In this document: positions 1 through 9,065 of the stretch, in pieces
How positions within the stretch are numbered: position 1 is the stretch's first letter
Layout: each line of letters opens with the position of its first letter
From: Beijerinckia sp. L45
Lineage (GTDB): Bacteria > Pseudomonadota > Alphaproteobacteria > Rhizobiales > Beijerinckiaceae
Direction of reading: 5' to 3'
Length of the DNA: 64,000 nucleotides
Assembly (NCBI RefSeq): GCF_009765775.1
Contig: NZ_LMUU01000057.1
Span: 1-64,000, forward strand
Made by a program: the position numbers and the translations under genes
The notes under the pieces: generated by a model
What the model was told of the DNA's origin: nothing
Databases searched by the model: none
What the model saw: only the letters and a program-made list of their open reading frames with translations

Positions 1-166
1 ACTCGGAGAATCAAAGGCCGCGAGGCCGGTCAACCAATTTCAGGTCGGGCTCATAGCCTCGGACCAGATCTCGGACCCATCGTCCTCGACCTTCGTCCTC
101 GGGTTCTAGAATCGACGAAGCCAAACATGTGGCCTTCAACGCTTCCTCCGTCGTAGCGTCGATCCC

Positions 167-2001
167 GTGAATCCCATCGCCGCCTTTCGTGACCGCCTCG
201 GCACCTTGCGCAACCTCCCGAAGCTTTTCCGCCTCGTGTGGCGGACCAGCCCGACCCTCAACCTGGCGACAGTCGCGCTGCGCCTCATCCGCGCCCTGCT
301 ACCGGCCGCAGCCTTATACGTCGGCAAGCTCATCATCGATTTGGTCGTGGCCGAGTCTAAGCTACCGCATCCCAGCCTTGGCTTCGGCGACTGGATGACA
401 TCCGGCCGGCTCGACCACATCGTCTTACTGGTTCTTGCTGAAGCCGGCCTCGGCATCGTGTCCGATCTCCTCGGCCGCGCCAGCGCGTTCGTGGGGGATC
501 TCCTCGGCCAGCGGTATTCGGACTCCGCTAGCCTCGCCTTGATGCGACACGCCGCGACGCTCGACCTCGAGCAGTTCGAGTCCGCCGACCAGCAGGACCG
601 GCTCGACCGCGCGCGGCGGCAGGTCACCGGCCGCGCCTCCATCCTTCAGCTCGTCTTCGGCCAGGCCCAGGACGCGGTGACGGTGGTGGCGCTCGCGATC
701 GGCTTCGCCGCCTATGCGCCGTGGCTGCTGCTCCTCCTTACACTAGCCCTCGTCCCGGCGACGCTCGGCGAACTGCACTTCAACCGCGAAGGCTATCGGC
801 TGGCCTTCGGCCGGACGCCGGAGCGGCGGCAGGTCGACTACTTCCGATACCTTGGCGCCAGCGTCGAGACGGCGAAGGAGATCAAGCTGTTCGGCCTCGA
901 GCGCTTCCTGTCCGACCGATATGCCGGTCTGTCGGACGTCATGTACGGCGAGACCCGCCGCCTAGCCGCCCGGCGCGCGCTCTGGGGCGGCCTTTTCGCC
1001 ACCATCAGCGCGCTTAGCTACTACGCCGGCTACGCCTCCATCCTGTGGCGCACGCTCGAAGGCGCGATAACGATCGGCGACCTCGGCTTCCTCGCGGGTT
1101 CGCTGCTCCGCTTACGGTCCCTTCTCGAAGGTTTGCTGCTCGGCCTATCGCAGCTTGCCGCCCAGGCCGTCTATCTCGACGACCTTTTCTCCTTCTTCGA
1201 CATCGTGCCGGCGATCCGCTCGCCCGACGAGCCGCACGCTTTCCCTGTGCCGATCCGTGGCGGCATCAGGTTCGAGGATGTCGGCTTCCGATATATTGGC
1301 GCTGAACGATGGGCGGTGCGCCATCTCGATCTCGACATCCGCGCTGGCGAGGTCGTCGCCTTGGTCGGCGAGAACGGCGCCGGCAAGACAACTATCGTCA
1401 AGCTGCTCTCGCGCCTCTACGACCCCACCGAGGGGCGCATCACCATCGACGGCATCGATCTACGCGCATTCGATCTCGAGGATCTGCGCACGCGTATCGC
1501 CCTCATCCTTCAGGACTTCGTCCGCTACAGCTTCTCCGCGTCCGAAAATATCGCGGTCGGCGCCATCGCGCAGGCCGACGATGACGCTCGGATCGCGGAC
1601 GCGGCGGAGCGCGCCCTTGCCGACCGGGTGATCGACCGCCTTCCGCTCGGCTACGCCCAGCCGCTCGGACGCCGCTTCAAGGACAGCGTCGAGGCGGCGA
1701 ATGGCAGAAGATCGCCATCGCACGCGCCTACATGCGTGACGGTGACGTCCTGGTCCTCGACGAGCCGACCGCCGCGCTCGACGCGCGAGCCGAGTACGAC
1801 GTCTTCCTACGCTTCCGCGAGCTCGCTCGCGGACGCACCTGCCTGATCATCTCCCACCGCTTCTCGACGGTGCGCATGGCCGATCGGATCGTCGTCCTGG
1901 AGGACGGACGCGTCGCGGAATCGGGCACCCACGCCGAGCTACTGACGCGCGCCGGCAGATATGCGGCGTTGTTCGAGTTGCAGGCTGCAGGCTACCGCTG
2001 A
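167..2001 (+). pseudogene. ABC exporter (permease-ATPase fusion), frameshifted in the signature motif
   Basis: A half-size ABC exporter of about 610 residues, with an N-terminal six-helix transmembrane domain fused to an ATPase. The first frame (GTG at 167) gives the membrane domain and the Walker A motif GENGAGKTT near residue 400. Walker B (VLVLDEPTAALD), the H-loop (IISHRFS) and the C-terminus continue in another frame from about 1690 to 2001. Around 1690-1700 the Leu-Ser of the LSGGE signature has gone, leaving GGEWQKIAIARAY in the new frame, so both the reading frame and the signature are damaged. A deletion of several bases (about 7) explains this best. The substrate is unknown. It stands alone, with cytochrome b561 downstream. 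Either a pseudogene or a sequence error; family assignment is certain, functionality doubtful. Confidence 0.8.
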
Positions 2002-2123
2002 TACCGAAAGTCGAGCTCACTGAAACAATGAATGCGCTTTTCCGGAAAGATCGCTCATCGTCCGCGAACACGGGGATGACGGGCAGGGACCGGCATCGGG
2101 ATGCCAGAATGAGGGACGCAACC

Positions 2124-2723
2124 GTGCCAGACCAGCCGCCAAGCGTTCTGCGCCGCAGATACGGCCTGGGAGCCCGCTGGTTTCACTGGGTGACGGCGCT
2201 TCTCGTATTCACCGTCATCCCGCTCGGATGGATCTTCGGCGCGTTCAAGACGAAGCCTGGCGCGCCGGACACGTTCGTCGCTCCGTTCCCCGGAACGCCG
2301 GCGGATCACGCCTCCGCCCACATGACCGTCGGGCTCGTGCTTTTCCCGATCATCGCGCTACGCGTCCTCTATCGCTTCCGACACAGTCCGCCGCGCCTTC
2401 CCGGCACCATGGGCGCGTTCGAAAAGGGCCTGGCCCACTTGATGCACTGGCTCCTCTACGCCGTGCTCATCGCCATGCCAGTGTCCGGCTACATCATGTC
2501 ATCGGGCGACAAGGCTCCCATACGGTTTCTTGGGCTCATCGACTTTCCCAAGGTGCCCACTACGCCGGGGCAGGGCATGACGGCGGCGATCGTCCACGTC
2601 TACGCGCAGTTCGCCGTCTACACCCTGGTCATCCTGAACCTCGCCGGCACAGCTTGGCATCTGTTCGTCCGCCGCGACAACATTCTCGGGCGCATGCTTC
2701 CGCGGCAATCGAACCACGATTAG
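2124..2723 (+). CDS. cytochrome b561 family protein
   Basis: A di-haem membrane cytochrome of the b561 type (199 aa), likely passing electrons between the quinone pool and a periplasmic partner. Four hydrophobic helices are visible, with histidines placed as haem ligands: WFHW in helix 1, AHM before helix 2, LMHW in helix 3 and WHLF in helix 4. The GTG at 2124 is preferred because GAGGGA (2111-2116) lies 7 bases upstream; in-frame starts at 2028 and 2109 would add an unconserved-looking tail. No partner gene adjoins it. Family assignment is confident; physiological partner unknown. Confidence 0.85.
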   Translation: MPDQPPSVLRRRYGLGARWFHWVTALLVFTVIPLGWIFGAFKTKPGAPDTFVAPFPGTPADHASAHMTVGLVLFPIIALRVLYRFRHSPPRLPGTMGAFEKGLAHLMHWLLYAVLIAMPVSGYIMSSGDKAPIRFLGLIDFPKVPTTPGQGMTAAIVHVYAQFAVYTLVILNLAGTAWHLFVRRDNILGRMLPRQSNHD

Positions 2724-2809
2724 CACCTGTCACCGGTGGGGATCATAGCAGCGACACTTGAAAAGACACGGCCACGTTCGCTTACGTCAACCCGACAAGA
2801 GGCGACGGC

Positions 2810-3377
2810 CTAGAGCAAGCCAGGCTGACGCGAGACCGCTTCCCCAGGCGCACCGTCGTAACGGTCCTCCTTTTCGCCTGTGGCCACGATCTTCATCATC
2901 TCGTCGGGGAGCGGTCGTTGCAGCGCGGACGCCTCGTGCCATGGCGCTCGCAGCCAGACGTCCCATTCCTCGACCGTCGTCAGTAGCACCGGCATCGCTT
3001 TCGGGTGGATCGGGCCGACGACGTCGTTCGGATCGGTTGTCAGGAACCCGTAGAGCTGGTGCTCGCCCTCGACCGGCTTTGCCTTCGTGCCGCGGCACGC
3101 CGTGCCAGGTCGTCCAGATCCCGGCAAAGGCGCAGAGCGGCCGGCTGTCGTCCAAGGCGAACCACGTGGCGGTCTTCTTCGGCTTCGTGTCGGCGTACTC
3201 GCAGAACGACGTGAAGGGCACCAGGCAGCGGTTCTCCGGCTTCAGCCAGCGGTGCCAGTACCGACTCGTCGTGGTGTTCCTGATGTTGGTGATCGGTGCA
3301 CTGCCGAACTGCGGCGGCCCAGGCATGCCCCACCGCATCACGGTCAGCTCACGCTCGCCGTCGGCCCGCCGCCAGGA
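2810..3377 (-). pseudogene. SRAP/YedK (HMCES-type) abasic-site protein, broken
   Basis: SRAP proteins crosslink to abasic sites in single-stranded DNA through Cys2. The fragment reads ERELTVMRWGMPGPP, then [13 protein letters not shown] and FAGIWTTW in one frame, and after a shift near 3095-3110 continues with [20 protein letters not shown] and WLRAPWHEA. These are the family's conserved blocks. The N-terminus is gone: an in-frame stop sits at 3378-3380 and no MCGR start is found, so the catalytic Cys2 and about 40 residues are missing. With two lesions it is very likely a true pseudogene. Confidence 0.82.
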
Positions 3378-3458
3378 TCAGGCCCACACAAGCCTCTTCT
3401 CCTAATCTCTATCCCTAGCCGGTTCCGATCGGCGCGACAGGTAAAAATCCCAAGACTT

Positions 3459-3494
3459 GCCCCGTCCTTGCCTCGAGCAATGGCGGGGCTTTTT
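3459..3494 (+). terminator. rho-independent terminator-like hairpin
   Basis: Stem GCCCCG (3459-3464) pairs with CGGGGC (3484-3489), followed by TTTTT on the + strand. There is no intact + strand gene just upstream, so it is either a relic or a stop for antisense reads into the minus-strand gene that ends at 3498. Confidence 0.55.
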
Positions 3495-3497
3495 CGT

Positions 3498-3689
3498 TTA
3501 GTGCCACCGATGCCAGAAAGTGATGATGTAGTCGAAGGCTGCTCCAGCGACGAACGACGACACGACAAGACCGCACAGGCTGAGAAAGATCGCCAACTTG
3601 GCTTTGGGTTGTTTCGCCACTCCCGCTGCGAAGATATTTGCCGAGAAGCAAGCGCCGGCCAGCGCCAGTATCAGCGCTAGCCCTATCAT
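3498..3689 (-). CDS. small membrane protein, unknown function
   Basis: A 63-residue protein made almost entirely of two hydrophobic helices (residues about 1-22 and 32-58) joined by the basic turn KQPKAK. I recognise no family. Its ATG overlaps the stop codon of a DNA ligase D remnant (ATGA at 3686-3689). The strong hydrophobic pattern argues for a real gene, but no clear ribosome binding site is visible. Confidence 0.5.
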   Translation of the reverse strand: MIGLALILALAGACFSANIFAAGVAKQPKAKLAIFLSLCGLVVSSFVAGAAFDYIITFWHRWH

Positions 3690-3763
3690 CGAGGTTCTTT
3701 AGACATCGACCATCCCTTGTAGCTGACGTGCCGCAGCTCGCCCGATCCCGTCAGTCCGCCACG
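3686..3763 (-). pseudogene. scrap of a DNA ligase D C-terminus (copy 1)
   Basis: A short reading frame with GGLTGSGELRHVSYKG, which matches the conserved LigD tail block (LRH-[ASP]-S-[FY]-KG) from NHEJ ligases. It is cut off upstream by an in-frame stop (3764-3766) and closes at 3686. Only about 25 codons remain. A related scrap lies at 6466-6625, in the same orientation. Confidence 0.55.
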
Positions 3764-4076
3764 TTAAGGCTCGCCAAACGTTGCACACTACCTGCATCGA
3801 CCTTTGTAGCGTGGAATTGGTCTGGTCATGATAGGTACCTGGACCGCCAGCCTTCATGTTGCAAAGCTGACCTCTTCTCTCAGGTCATCACCATGCTAAC
3901 CGCTCTGATCACCGGATTACCTCGGTCCGGCACCTCGTTCGTTTGCGCCTGCTTGAACACTGCACATAATTGCGTTGCTCTCGTCGAGCCGATGACGATG
4001 CCAGACCATGGCGACCCCGCGCGCGCGATTGAAGAGATCGAAACTTTCTGCGCCGCTGCGCGGCTGGCGATCATTA

Positions 4077-4920
4077 GGCTCAGGACCTATTAAGCGACTT
4101 GCGGATGAGACGATCGCTTGATTCAGTGACGGTACCAGGAGGTGCCGTCATGAGTGATCTGATTTGGCTTTCACCGGCGCAGATGCGTCGCATTGCGCCG
4201 TGCTTTCCGCTCTCGCATGGGATCCCGCGGGTCGACGACCGGCGGATCATCAGCGGCATCATCTTCGTCATCCGCAACGGGCTGCGCTGGCGCGATGCGC
4301 CGCAGGAGTACGGTCCGCACAAGACGATCTACAATCGCTTCATTCGCTGGAGCCGCCTCGGCGTCTTCAATGCGATCTTCGCAAGGCTCTCGGCCAAAGG
4401 CGGCAAGCCCGATCAACTGATGATTGACGCGACCCACTTGAAGGCCCACCGCACGGCGGCCAGTCTGCTTAAAAAGGGGCTGTTCCCCGACGTATCGGAC
4501 GCACCAAAGGCGGTCTGAACTCTAAGCTTCACGCCGTGTGCGATGGGCAAGGGCGCCCGCTGATCCTGCTGCTCAGCGAAGGCCAAATGAGCGACTATGA
4601 CGGTGCCGCGCTGATGCTCGACGCTCTTCCGCCCGCCAAGGTGCTGCTCGGCGACAAAGGCTACGACGCGGACTGGCTTCGGGCCGCCTTGACGTTGCGC
4701 GGCATCATCCCCTGCATCCCATCCAAAGCCAACCGAACCGTCGCGATCCCGCACGACCGGGTGCTCTATCGCCAGCGCCACAGAATCGAAAACATGTTTG
4801 GCAAGCTCAAGGACTGGCGCCGCATCCACACGCGCTACGACCGCTGCGCTCACACCTTCATGTCGGCTATCTGCATCGCGGCCACCGTCATCTTCTGGAT
4901 CGATCAATGAGTCCTGAGCC
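4077..4920 (+). mobile_element. complete IS5-family element (IS427-like), 844 bp
   Basis: Terminal inverted repeats GGCTCAGGAC (4077-4086) and GTCCTGAGCC (4911-4920) are perfect over 10 bases. Both ends are flanked by ATTA (4073-4076 and 4921-4924), a 4-base target duplication. It carries one transposase split over two overlapping frames, as in the IS427 group. It disrupts a sulfotransferase-like gene, and all its parts look intact, so it may still be active. Confidence 0.92.
4150..4910 (+). CDS. IS5/IS427-type transposase, made by frameshifting
   Basis: A DDE transposase encoded in two frames. The first (ATG at 4150, stop 4518) holds the N-terminal DUF4096-like domain and the first catalytic Asp in IDATHLKAHRTA. 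The second frame, ending at 4910, holds GDKGYDAD (second Asp) and RIENMFGKLKDWRRI (Glu). A -1 shift would join them: the run AAAAAGGGG at 4471-4479 is the likely slip site, and the second frame stays open from just after a TAA at that point. IS427 relatives use a longer A-run, so a lost A is possible. Confidence 0.85.
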
Positions 4921-5728
4921 ATTAGTACGGGAACTGCCGTTTCAAAAAATTACGACGGGGCGATCGTCGATAATACCTTCGAGCCGGCTTTGACGACTCT
5001 CGGTCTGCGTCGGTCGCAGACTTCCAAGGGACAAGTCGCCAGTGGACGTGCTGTCGACAGTGATTTTCGCCTCTTCGTCAAACATCCGGCGATGTTCTCC
5101 GCCTTGGCAAACCCTCTTTCGCACGTCTTTCCGCTTTTTGCCGTCGTCAGGTTTCCCCTTGCAGTCCTAGCATCATGGCAGACGGTAGATATGCCTGTGA
5201 GGCTTGGGCGCATGCCCACCGCAGAAAGGTTCTGTCCCGAGTTGGCGGCGGCTTTAGATGCCAGATCGGACCAGCTCGGTCGGCAGATAACGCTTCTTGC
5301 ATGGCTGTTTCGAACGTATGCGCAGCTGCCCCCTGAGAGCATCTTGCGTTACGAGGAGGTGGCGAAGGACCCTACCTCGGGCCTCAGCGCGCTAACAGGA
5401 GGCGATCGCCTGAGCCACGTCGCCAAATCCTTCGATATGCACGAGCGCTATAGAGGTGCTGACTGGCGTCGCCTCGCCGAGGCGCTGCTGGAGATTAGAT
5501 CCGAAGTAGAATGGTTTTATCCAGACTTTGTGTCTCGACTGGAACCATACCTCACCGCCTAGACGTCAGGGACGGCCAGTTATCGGGACAGATGTCGAGG
5601 ATCGGCGACAGGTGCCCGGCAGATCGCGAAGAGCTGACACATAGCGTCCTGGCCGCGGGTGATCGAGTAGAGGATACACACATCACAGACGGAAAGCCGG
5701 ACCTACGGTCGATGTAGATAGATCCGGG

Positions 5729-6133
5729 TCACGGCACATCGCGTAGCGCGTCGTCAGGTGTCCAGAAGCAGTCCGGTTGATCTACGTCCTCGAACGCCTC
5801 ATCCATCGCGTTGCGGTACCCAAGGCTTGCCAAGCAAGAAAAATGGTGATCCTCTTTCCGACGCAATACGACCACGACTTGATCGGTCTTAAACCATTTA
5901 CATCGAGCTAGGGGGGCGGCCGCCTTGTCCGGGTCGTGGCTTGCTAGCTGTGGCCGCCCGCCAAGAGCCTCCTGCTTCGGCCCGGCCAACGCGTGCTCAA
6001 GATCGTCACAGGCATAAGCTGGTTTCTTCAGACGCTCCTGTGAGCTCGTCACGCCAGAAGACGTCAGAATGAAGGTGGCCGCGCATATGGCCACGTACAC
6101 CAAGCGGTATCGGAAAACCCAGGCTGCTTCCAT
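5729..6133 (-). CDS. hypothetical exported or membrane-anchored protein
   Basis: A 134-residue protein with one N-terminal hydrophobic segment (VYVAICAATFILTSSG, residues about 12-28) followed by a soluble charged region with two cysteines. It looks like a signal peptide or anchor. The ATG at 6133 starts just before the helix; a TTG at 6184 would add 17 residues. I recognise no family. It lies between decayed mobile-element remnants and may itself be drifting. Confidence 0.45.
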   Translation of the reverse strand: MEAAWVFRYRLVYVAICAATFILTSSGVTSSQERLKKPAYACDDLEHALAGPKQEALGGRPQLASHDPDKAAAPLARCKWFKTDQVVVVLRRKEDHHFSCLASLGYRNAMDEAFEDVDQPDCFWTPDDALRDVP

Positions 6134-6187
6134 TTCCCATGCCTTTGCTCGTCGACGCGTGGATGGATGGTCTGCCTCGTTCAAGAG

Positions 6188-6403
6188 CTATGGCGATGCG
6201 ATCTCACCAACCATGTTCTCCGCACCACCGACGAGCATCGTCGAGCGATGCCAATCAAAGTAGAGGGTCGCGCCGGCGATTATCAGAACGGCGAGGATCA
6301 TGAACGTCTGCCGCGGTGCGCGGTTACGATGTATCAGCAAGGAAGGCTTGAACAGCATTGCCCTATCCTCAAAGTTGCTACCGTTGCAGCAACATAGGGG
6401 CAT
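6188..6403 (-). CDS. small single-pass membrane protein, unknown
   Basis: A 71-residue frame (56 if the second ATG at 6358 is used) with a hydrophobic segment TFMILAVLIIAGATLYF in the middle. I see no known motif. The flanking DNA is rich in mobile-element remnants, so the support is the clear helix only. Confidence 0.4.
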   Translation of the reverse strand: MPLCCCNGSNFEDRAMLFKPSLLIHRNRAPRQTFMILAVLIIAGATLYFDWHRSTMLVGGAENMVGEIASP

Positions 6404-6465
6404 GCTTTGACGGAGGCGGCGTCACTCGTTTGAGTGAGTAGCTGTCCGAACGGCATCCATCTGCG

Positions 6466-6625
6466 TTAGAGCGAGCCGAGAAGCCCCTTGAAACTTGCAT
6501 GTCGCAACTCGCCTGATCCCGTCACACCGCGATAAACGATCTCCGCCTGCAGGTCCGGCCGCACCCATACGGCACCCTTCGTCTTCAGTCCTTGGGACCG
6601 CGCATTTCGAAGTAACGATCCTTTC
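6466..6625 (-). pseudogene. DNA ligase D C-terminal remnant (copy 2), fused in frame to IS481
   Basis: About 52 codons with VWVRPDLQAEIVYRGVTG and ELRHASFKGL, matching the end of LigD-type ATP-dependent ligases. Upstream the same reading frame runs straight into the N-terminus of an IS481 transposase at about 6625, so the frame now encodes a chance chimera. No ligase active-site lysine or polymerase domain is nearby. Confidence 0.6.
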
Positions 6626-7074
6626 GGATAGACCTTGAACCGCTTCTTGGCGGGCTTGTCGCCCTCGACTTCGGGCAGCCGCGAGATGCCGTGGCGCACC
6701 AGACAGCGATGCAGCGACGACCGCGTCAGATGAGGGATCGTCGGCTGAAACGCATAGAGGCAATCGTCCAGCGGCAGGAGCGTATGCCGGCGAAAGGCGA
6801 CGATGATCGCCTCGTCCTCGACGGACAGGCTCGTTGATTTTGGCTCCTTAGGGCCTGTCGGCAGATCTGTCGCAGAGGCTCGCTTCTTCCACTTGGCGAC
6901 CGTCTTCTGGTTGATCCCGTGACGGCGAGCCAGCACCCTCAAGCTCTCTTGACTATGCTGTGTCGCTCGACGGACTGCCGCAGTCGTGCGGGCGCTTCCG
7001 TGAAGAACCTGGCCCATAGCGCCTCCTTCCACTCGTTGGAAAAGATTGCACCATCAAAACCTGGGATTAGACAC
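6626..7074 (-). mobile_element. IS481-family remnant, one end plus transposase N-terminus
   Basis: The transposase starts with an ATG at 7017 and keeps its helix-turn-helix region (HSQESLRVLARRHG, NQKTVAKWKKRA) and HLTRSSLHRCLVRHG. It stops at the motif FKVYP, where the DDE core should begin. The catalytic part is absent and is replaced by LigD sequence. The outer end, TGTCTAATCCCAGG read on the minus strand near 7060-7074, resembles IS481 termini. Dead element. Confidence 0.75.
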
Positions 7075-7094
7075 CTAGGTGCTTCGAAGCTTAT

Positions 7095-7292
7095 CTAGGC
7101 CTGACGAGCTGAAAGATCAGCTAAGACGGCCGCTGAATCTTTTCTGATCCGATCGATTTCTAGCAGGCTATCTGGCCATCCGAAGGCGCCGTCAAGTTCA
7201 GAGCCTTGTCGATTGAGCGCGCCGCGAAGGTCTGCCACATTCCGAGCGAGCCGCTTTAAAGTCGCGATGAGGAAGTCATTCTCTGAATCCAT
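7095..7292 (-). CDS. hypothetical 65-residue protein
   Basis: A small acidic to neutral helical protein starting MDSENDFLIATLKRLARN. No membrane segment and no known family. The ATG at 7292 is chosen over longer frames because the upstream extension is low in complexity. It lies just downstream of the HU/IHF gene on the same strand. Confidence 0.4.
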   Translation of the reverse strand: MDSENDFLIATLKRLARNVADLRGALNRQGSELDGAFGWPDSLLEIDRIRKDSAAVLADLSARQA

Positions 7293-7395
7293 GATTTTGA
7301 AACTCGGCCAGATGCTTCGTGTTAGACCGGAGTTGCCGGCATGGTTAATATGCGACAGCGGTCGGCAGAGCCGACGGTGCCAAAAGATCGTTAAA

Positions 7396-7770
7396 TTACC
7401 CCTTGGGGCCGGATGTGCCTCGATCCCAATAGTCGTCAAAGGTGGCGGCCGGCGCCTCCTCATTGTTCATTATCGCTAAGAGCACCGGAGACGGCTTAAA
7501 GCTGAGAACCCGACGCGGCGAGATTGTGGCTGGCTCGCCGGTTCGGGGATTACGTCCGATCCGCTCGGTCTTAGCACGCACCACAAAGCTTCCAAAGCCG
7601 CGAAGCTGGACGTTTTTTCCTTGCACGAGCGTCTGCGTAATCTCGTCAATTATTGTTTCGAGCATATCGCGCACGACTGTGTTCGAGGCCGAACGTACCG
7701 TTCGGGCCGCTCCCAAAACCAGGTCCGCGCGTGTGATGGCTTTGGAAGTGGTCGCAGCCTGTGTGTCCAA
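7396..7770 (-). CDS. HU/IHF-family DNA-binding protein
   Basis: A nucleoid-associated DNA-bending protein, 124 residues against the usual 90-110. It has the conserved core GFGSFVVR, then RIGRNPRTGEP (the DNA-intercalating arm with its Pro) and FKPSPVL. It carries extra residues at both ends, so it is a divergent IHF-alpha-like paralogue of the kind found on alphaproteobacterial plasmids. No ATG fits; TTG at 7770 behind GGAG is the likely start. Confidence 0.85.
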   Translation of the reverse strand: MDTQAATTSKAITRADLVLGAARTVRSASNTVVRDMLETIIDEITQTLVQGKNVQLRGFGSFVVRAKTERIGRNPRTGEPATISPRRVLSFKPSPVLLAIMNNEEAPAATFDDYWDRGTSGPKG

Positions 7771-8034
7771 GAACCTGCACTCCGTGCTTTCAGTCTGTCG
7801 CCAGACGACAGTACCGAACCTGATTACGCCAGAGTGGCATTGGTCGGGCTTGTCCGTCTATCCGCCCTAGACGAACCTCTAGCTGCGTGCAGCATAGCGC
7901 GCACGCTACCTTGCCGCCGTCGCCCGGCCGCCTCCTTGCTCGGGCACGGCGGCCTCTTAGCGCACGTCCAGCTATCCCCGGTATAAACCGGAACCCACAT
8001 AGACTAGGCAGGCGCGTTCCCTTACGTTCTAACC

Positions 8035-8308
8035 ATGCCGCCGCTTGCCTCATACCACTACGTCGTCGTCCGGCTCAGGTGCTCGAGGTGCGGTCGCGAA
8101 GGGCAATACCGCCTCGCTCGGCTTGCGGCAAAGTACGGCGCCGAGATCGACATGGCCGCTGTCCTTGCGCACCTCGCGGACGACTGCGCCATGTGAGGGT
8201 CAGCAGCGGTACCCGTTCGAGGAGCAGTGTGCGGCGCTCTTCATTGACACGGCAGCCCCAAGCCACCGGATCTGCCGGCAGCGATGCGCGCTTAGGGTCG
8301 TGCGATGA
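8035..8308 (+). pseudogene. small zinc-ribbon protein, frameshifted
   Basis: ATG 8035 opens a 53-codon frame containing VRLRCSRCGREGQYRLARLA, followed by AKYGAEIDM and HLADDC; it stops at 8196. This CxxC and 'GQYRLARL' pattern is common in small alphaproteobacterial proteins of unknown role. The sequence that should follow the last Cys (CEGQQRYPFEEQCAALF) continues in another frame up to 8308. One missing or extra base near 8186-8193 explains this. The truncated 53-residue form could still be made. Confidence 0.55.
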
Positions 8309-8457
8309 ACGCTGTCACATAGCTGTGCCGGAACAGGATCGTAATGAGAGGAAGATCCGGCGCGTCTGAATGGCACTCAGCGCCACGGCGCTAGGGCAGC
8401 GGGCACTCAACACCGCGGTGTCGCGGCAGTGAAAAGTTACTGGCAGCGCGGGACAGC

Positions 8458-8928
8458 TTAATCAATCAAGTCGAGAGACCTCAGACTTATCTTCATAGCT
8501 GATTCTGAAACCTCAAATCGGCGCGCTATCGTCTCAGGCTCAATGCCAGAGGCCCACTCTCTGCGCACGAGAGGTGCGGGCATAAGGATATCCGCAGCCT
8601 TTTTGTTTGCCTGCTTCTCAAACATATCGCTCATGCTGCTTCGATACATGACGCTGTCAGTCACGCCATTTTCGATCAAATCGCGGTGCATAATGAAATG
8701 GGCGATCTCGTGCGCCAGTGTAAAACGCTGCCGATTGAAGTGGTGGGCCGAGTTTATTGTAATGGAGAATTGCGAGGGGCTTTGTCGATCCCTCGCAATC
8801 TTCCCCACTATATCACGTGGTAAATCCCGATAAAAGACAGGGATGTCTAAATCGGACGCTATAGCATCGAGGTTCACAGGAGCTTCCTGCTGGTGCCTCC
8901 AAAGAATTTCCGATGGGTTCGAGATCAT
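8458..8928 (-). CDS. ImmA/IrrE-type zinc metallopeptidase
   Basis: A 156-residue peptidase of the ImmA/IrrE family (DUF955), which cleaves partner repressors. The zinc site HEIAHFIMH lies near residue 73, and KKAADILMP supplies the third-ligand region. No XRE regulator adjoins it, unlike the second ImmA gene at 12369-13247, so its target is unclear. The ATG at 8928 is well supported by conserved N-terminal length. Confidence 0.85.
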   Translation of the reverse strand: MISNPSEILWRHQQEAPVNLDAIASDLDIPVFYRDLPRDIVGKIARDRQSPSQFSITINSAHHFNRQRFTLAHEIAHFIMHRDLIENGVTDSVMYRSSMSDMFEKQANKKAADILMPAPLVRREWASGIEPETIARRFEVSESAMKISLRSLDLID

Positions 8929-9065
8929 AACGCTTCTGCCATCGGCTGTTCGAAGCTTCTAATCGGCGCGCCCGTTCTGATCGATCGGCTGGACGAATCG
9001 TTCCCTCAACTTCGATTCGTACAAACGATTGGACGACGATTCCGGCTTGCCCGAGACTCGGCGGC

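Larger units (their letters stand above)
3893..5562 (+). pseudogene. sulfotransferase-like gene split by an IS5-type insertion
   Basis: The N-terminal part (3893-4076) begins with GLPRSGTSF, the 5'-phosphosulfate-binding P-loop of PAPS-dependent sulfotransferases. The gene is then interrupted by the element at 4077-4920. The C-terminal part (4925-5562) has FAVVRFPLAVLASW (3'-phosphate-binding region) and LRYEEVAKDP, both typical of the family. Removing the element and one ATTA copy joins the parts through codon AGT in a perfect frame of 273 residues. No further lesion is seen, so the insertion may be recent. The acceptor molecule is unknown. Confidence 0.8.

Noticed and set aside
1-166. Possible end of a minus-strand gene (protein-like frame closing near position 11)
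   Set aside because: The frame runs into the antisense of the ABC exporter and has no good start; no family was recognised, so it was not listed.
7790-8053. Minus-strand frame of 87 codons after the HU gene
   Set aside because: Arg- and Ala-rich without motif and overlaps the better supported zinc-ribbon start.
8340-8440. Imperfect direct repeat (GGCACTCAGCGCCACGGCG / GGCACTCAACACCGCGGTG) as a possible CRISPR or iteron start
   Set aside because: Only two diverged copies, no spacers, no further units. I saw no CRISPR array or tRNA gene anywhere in the window.
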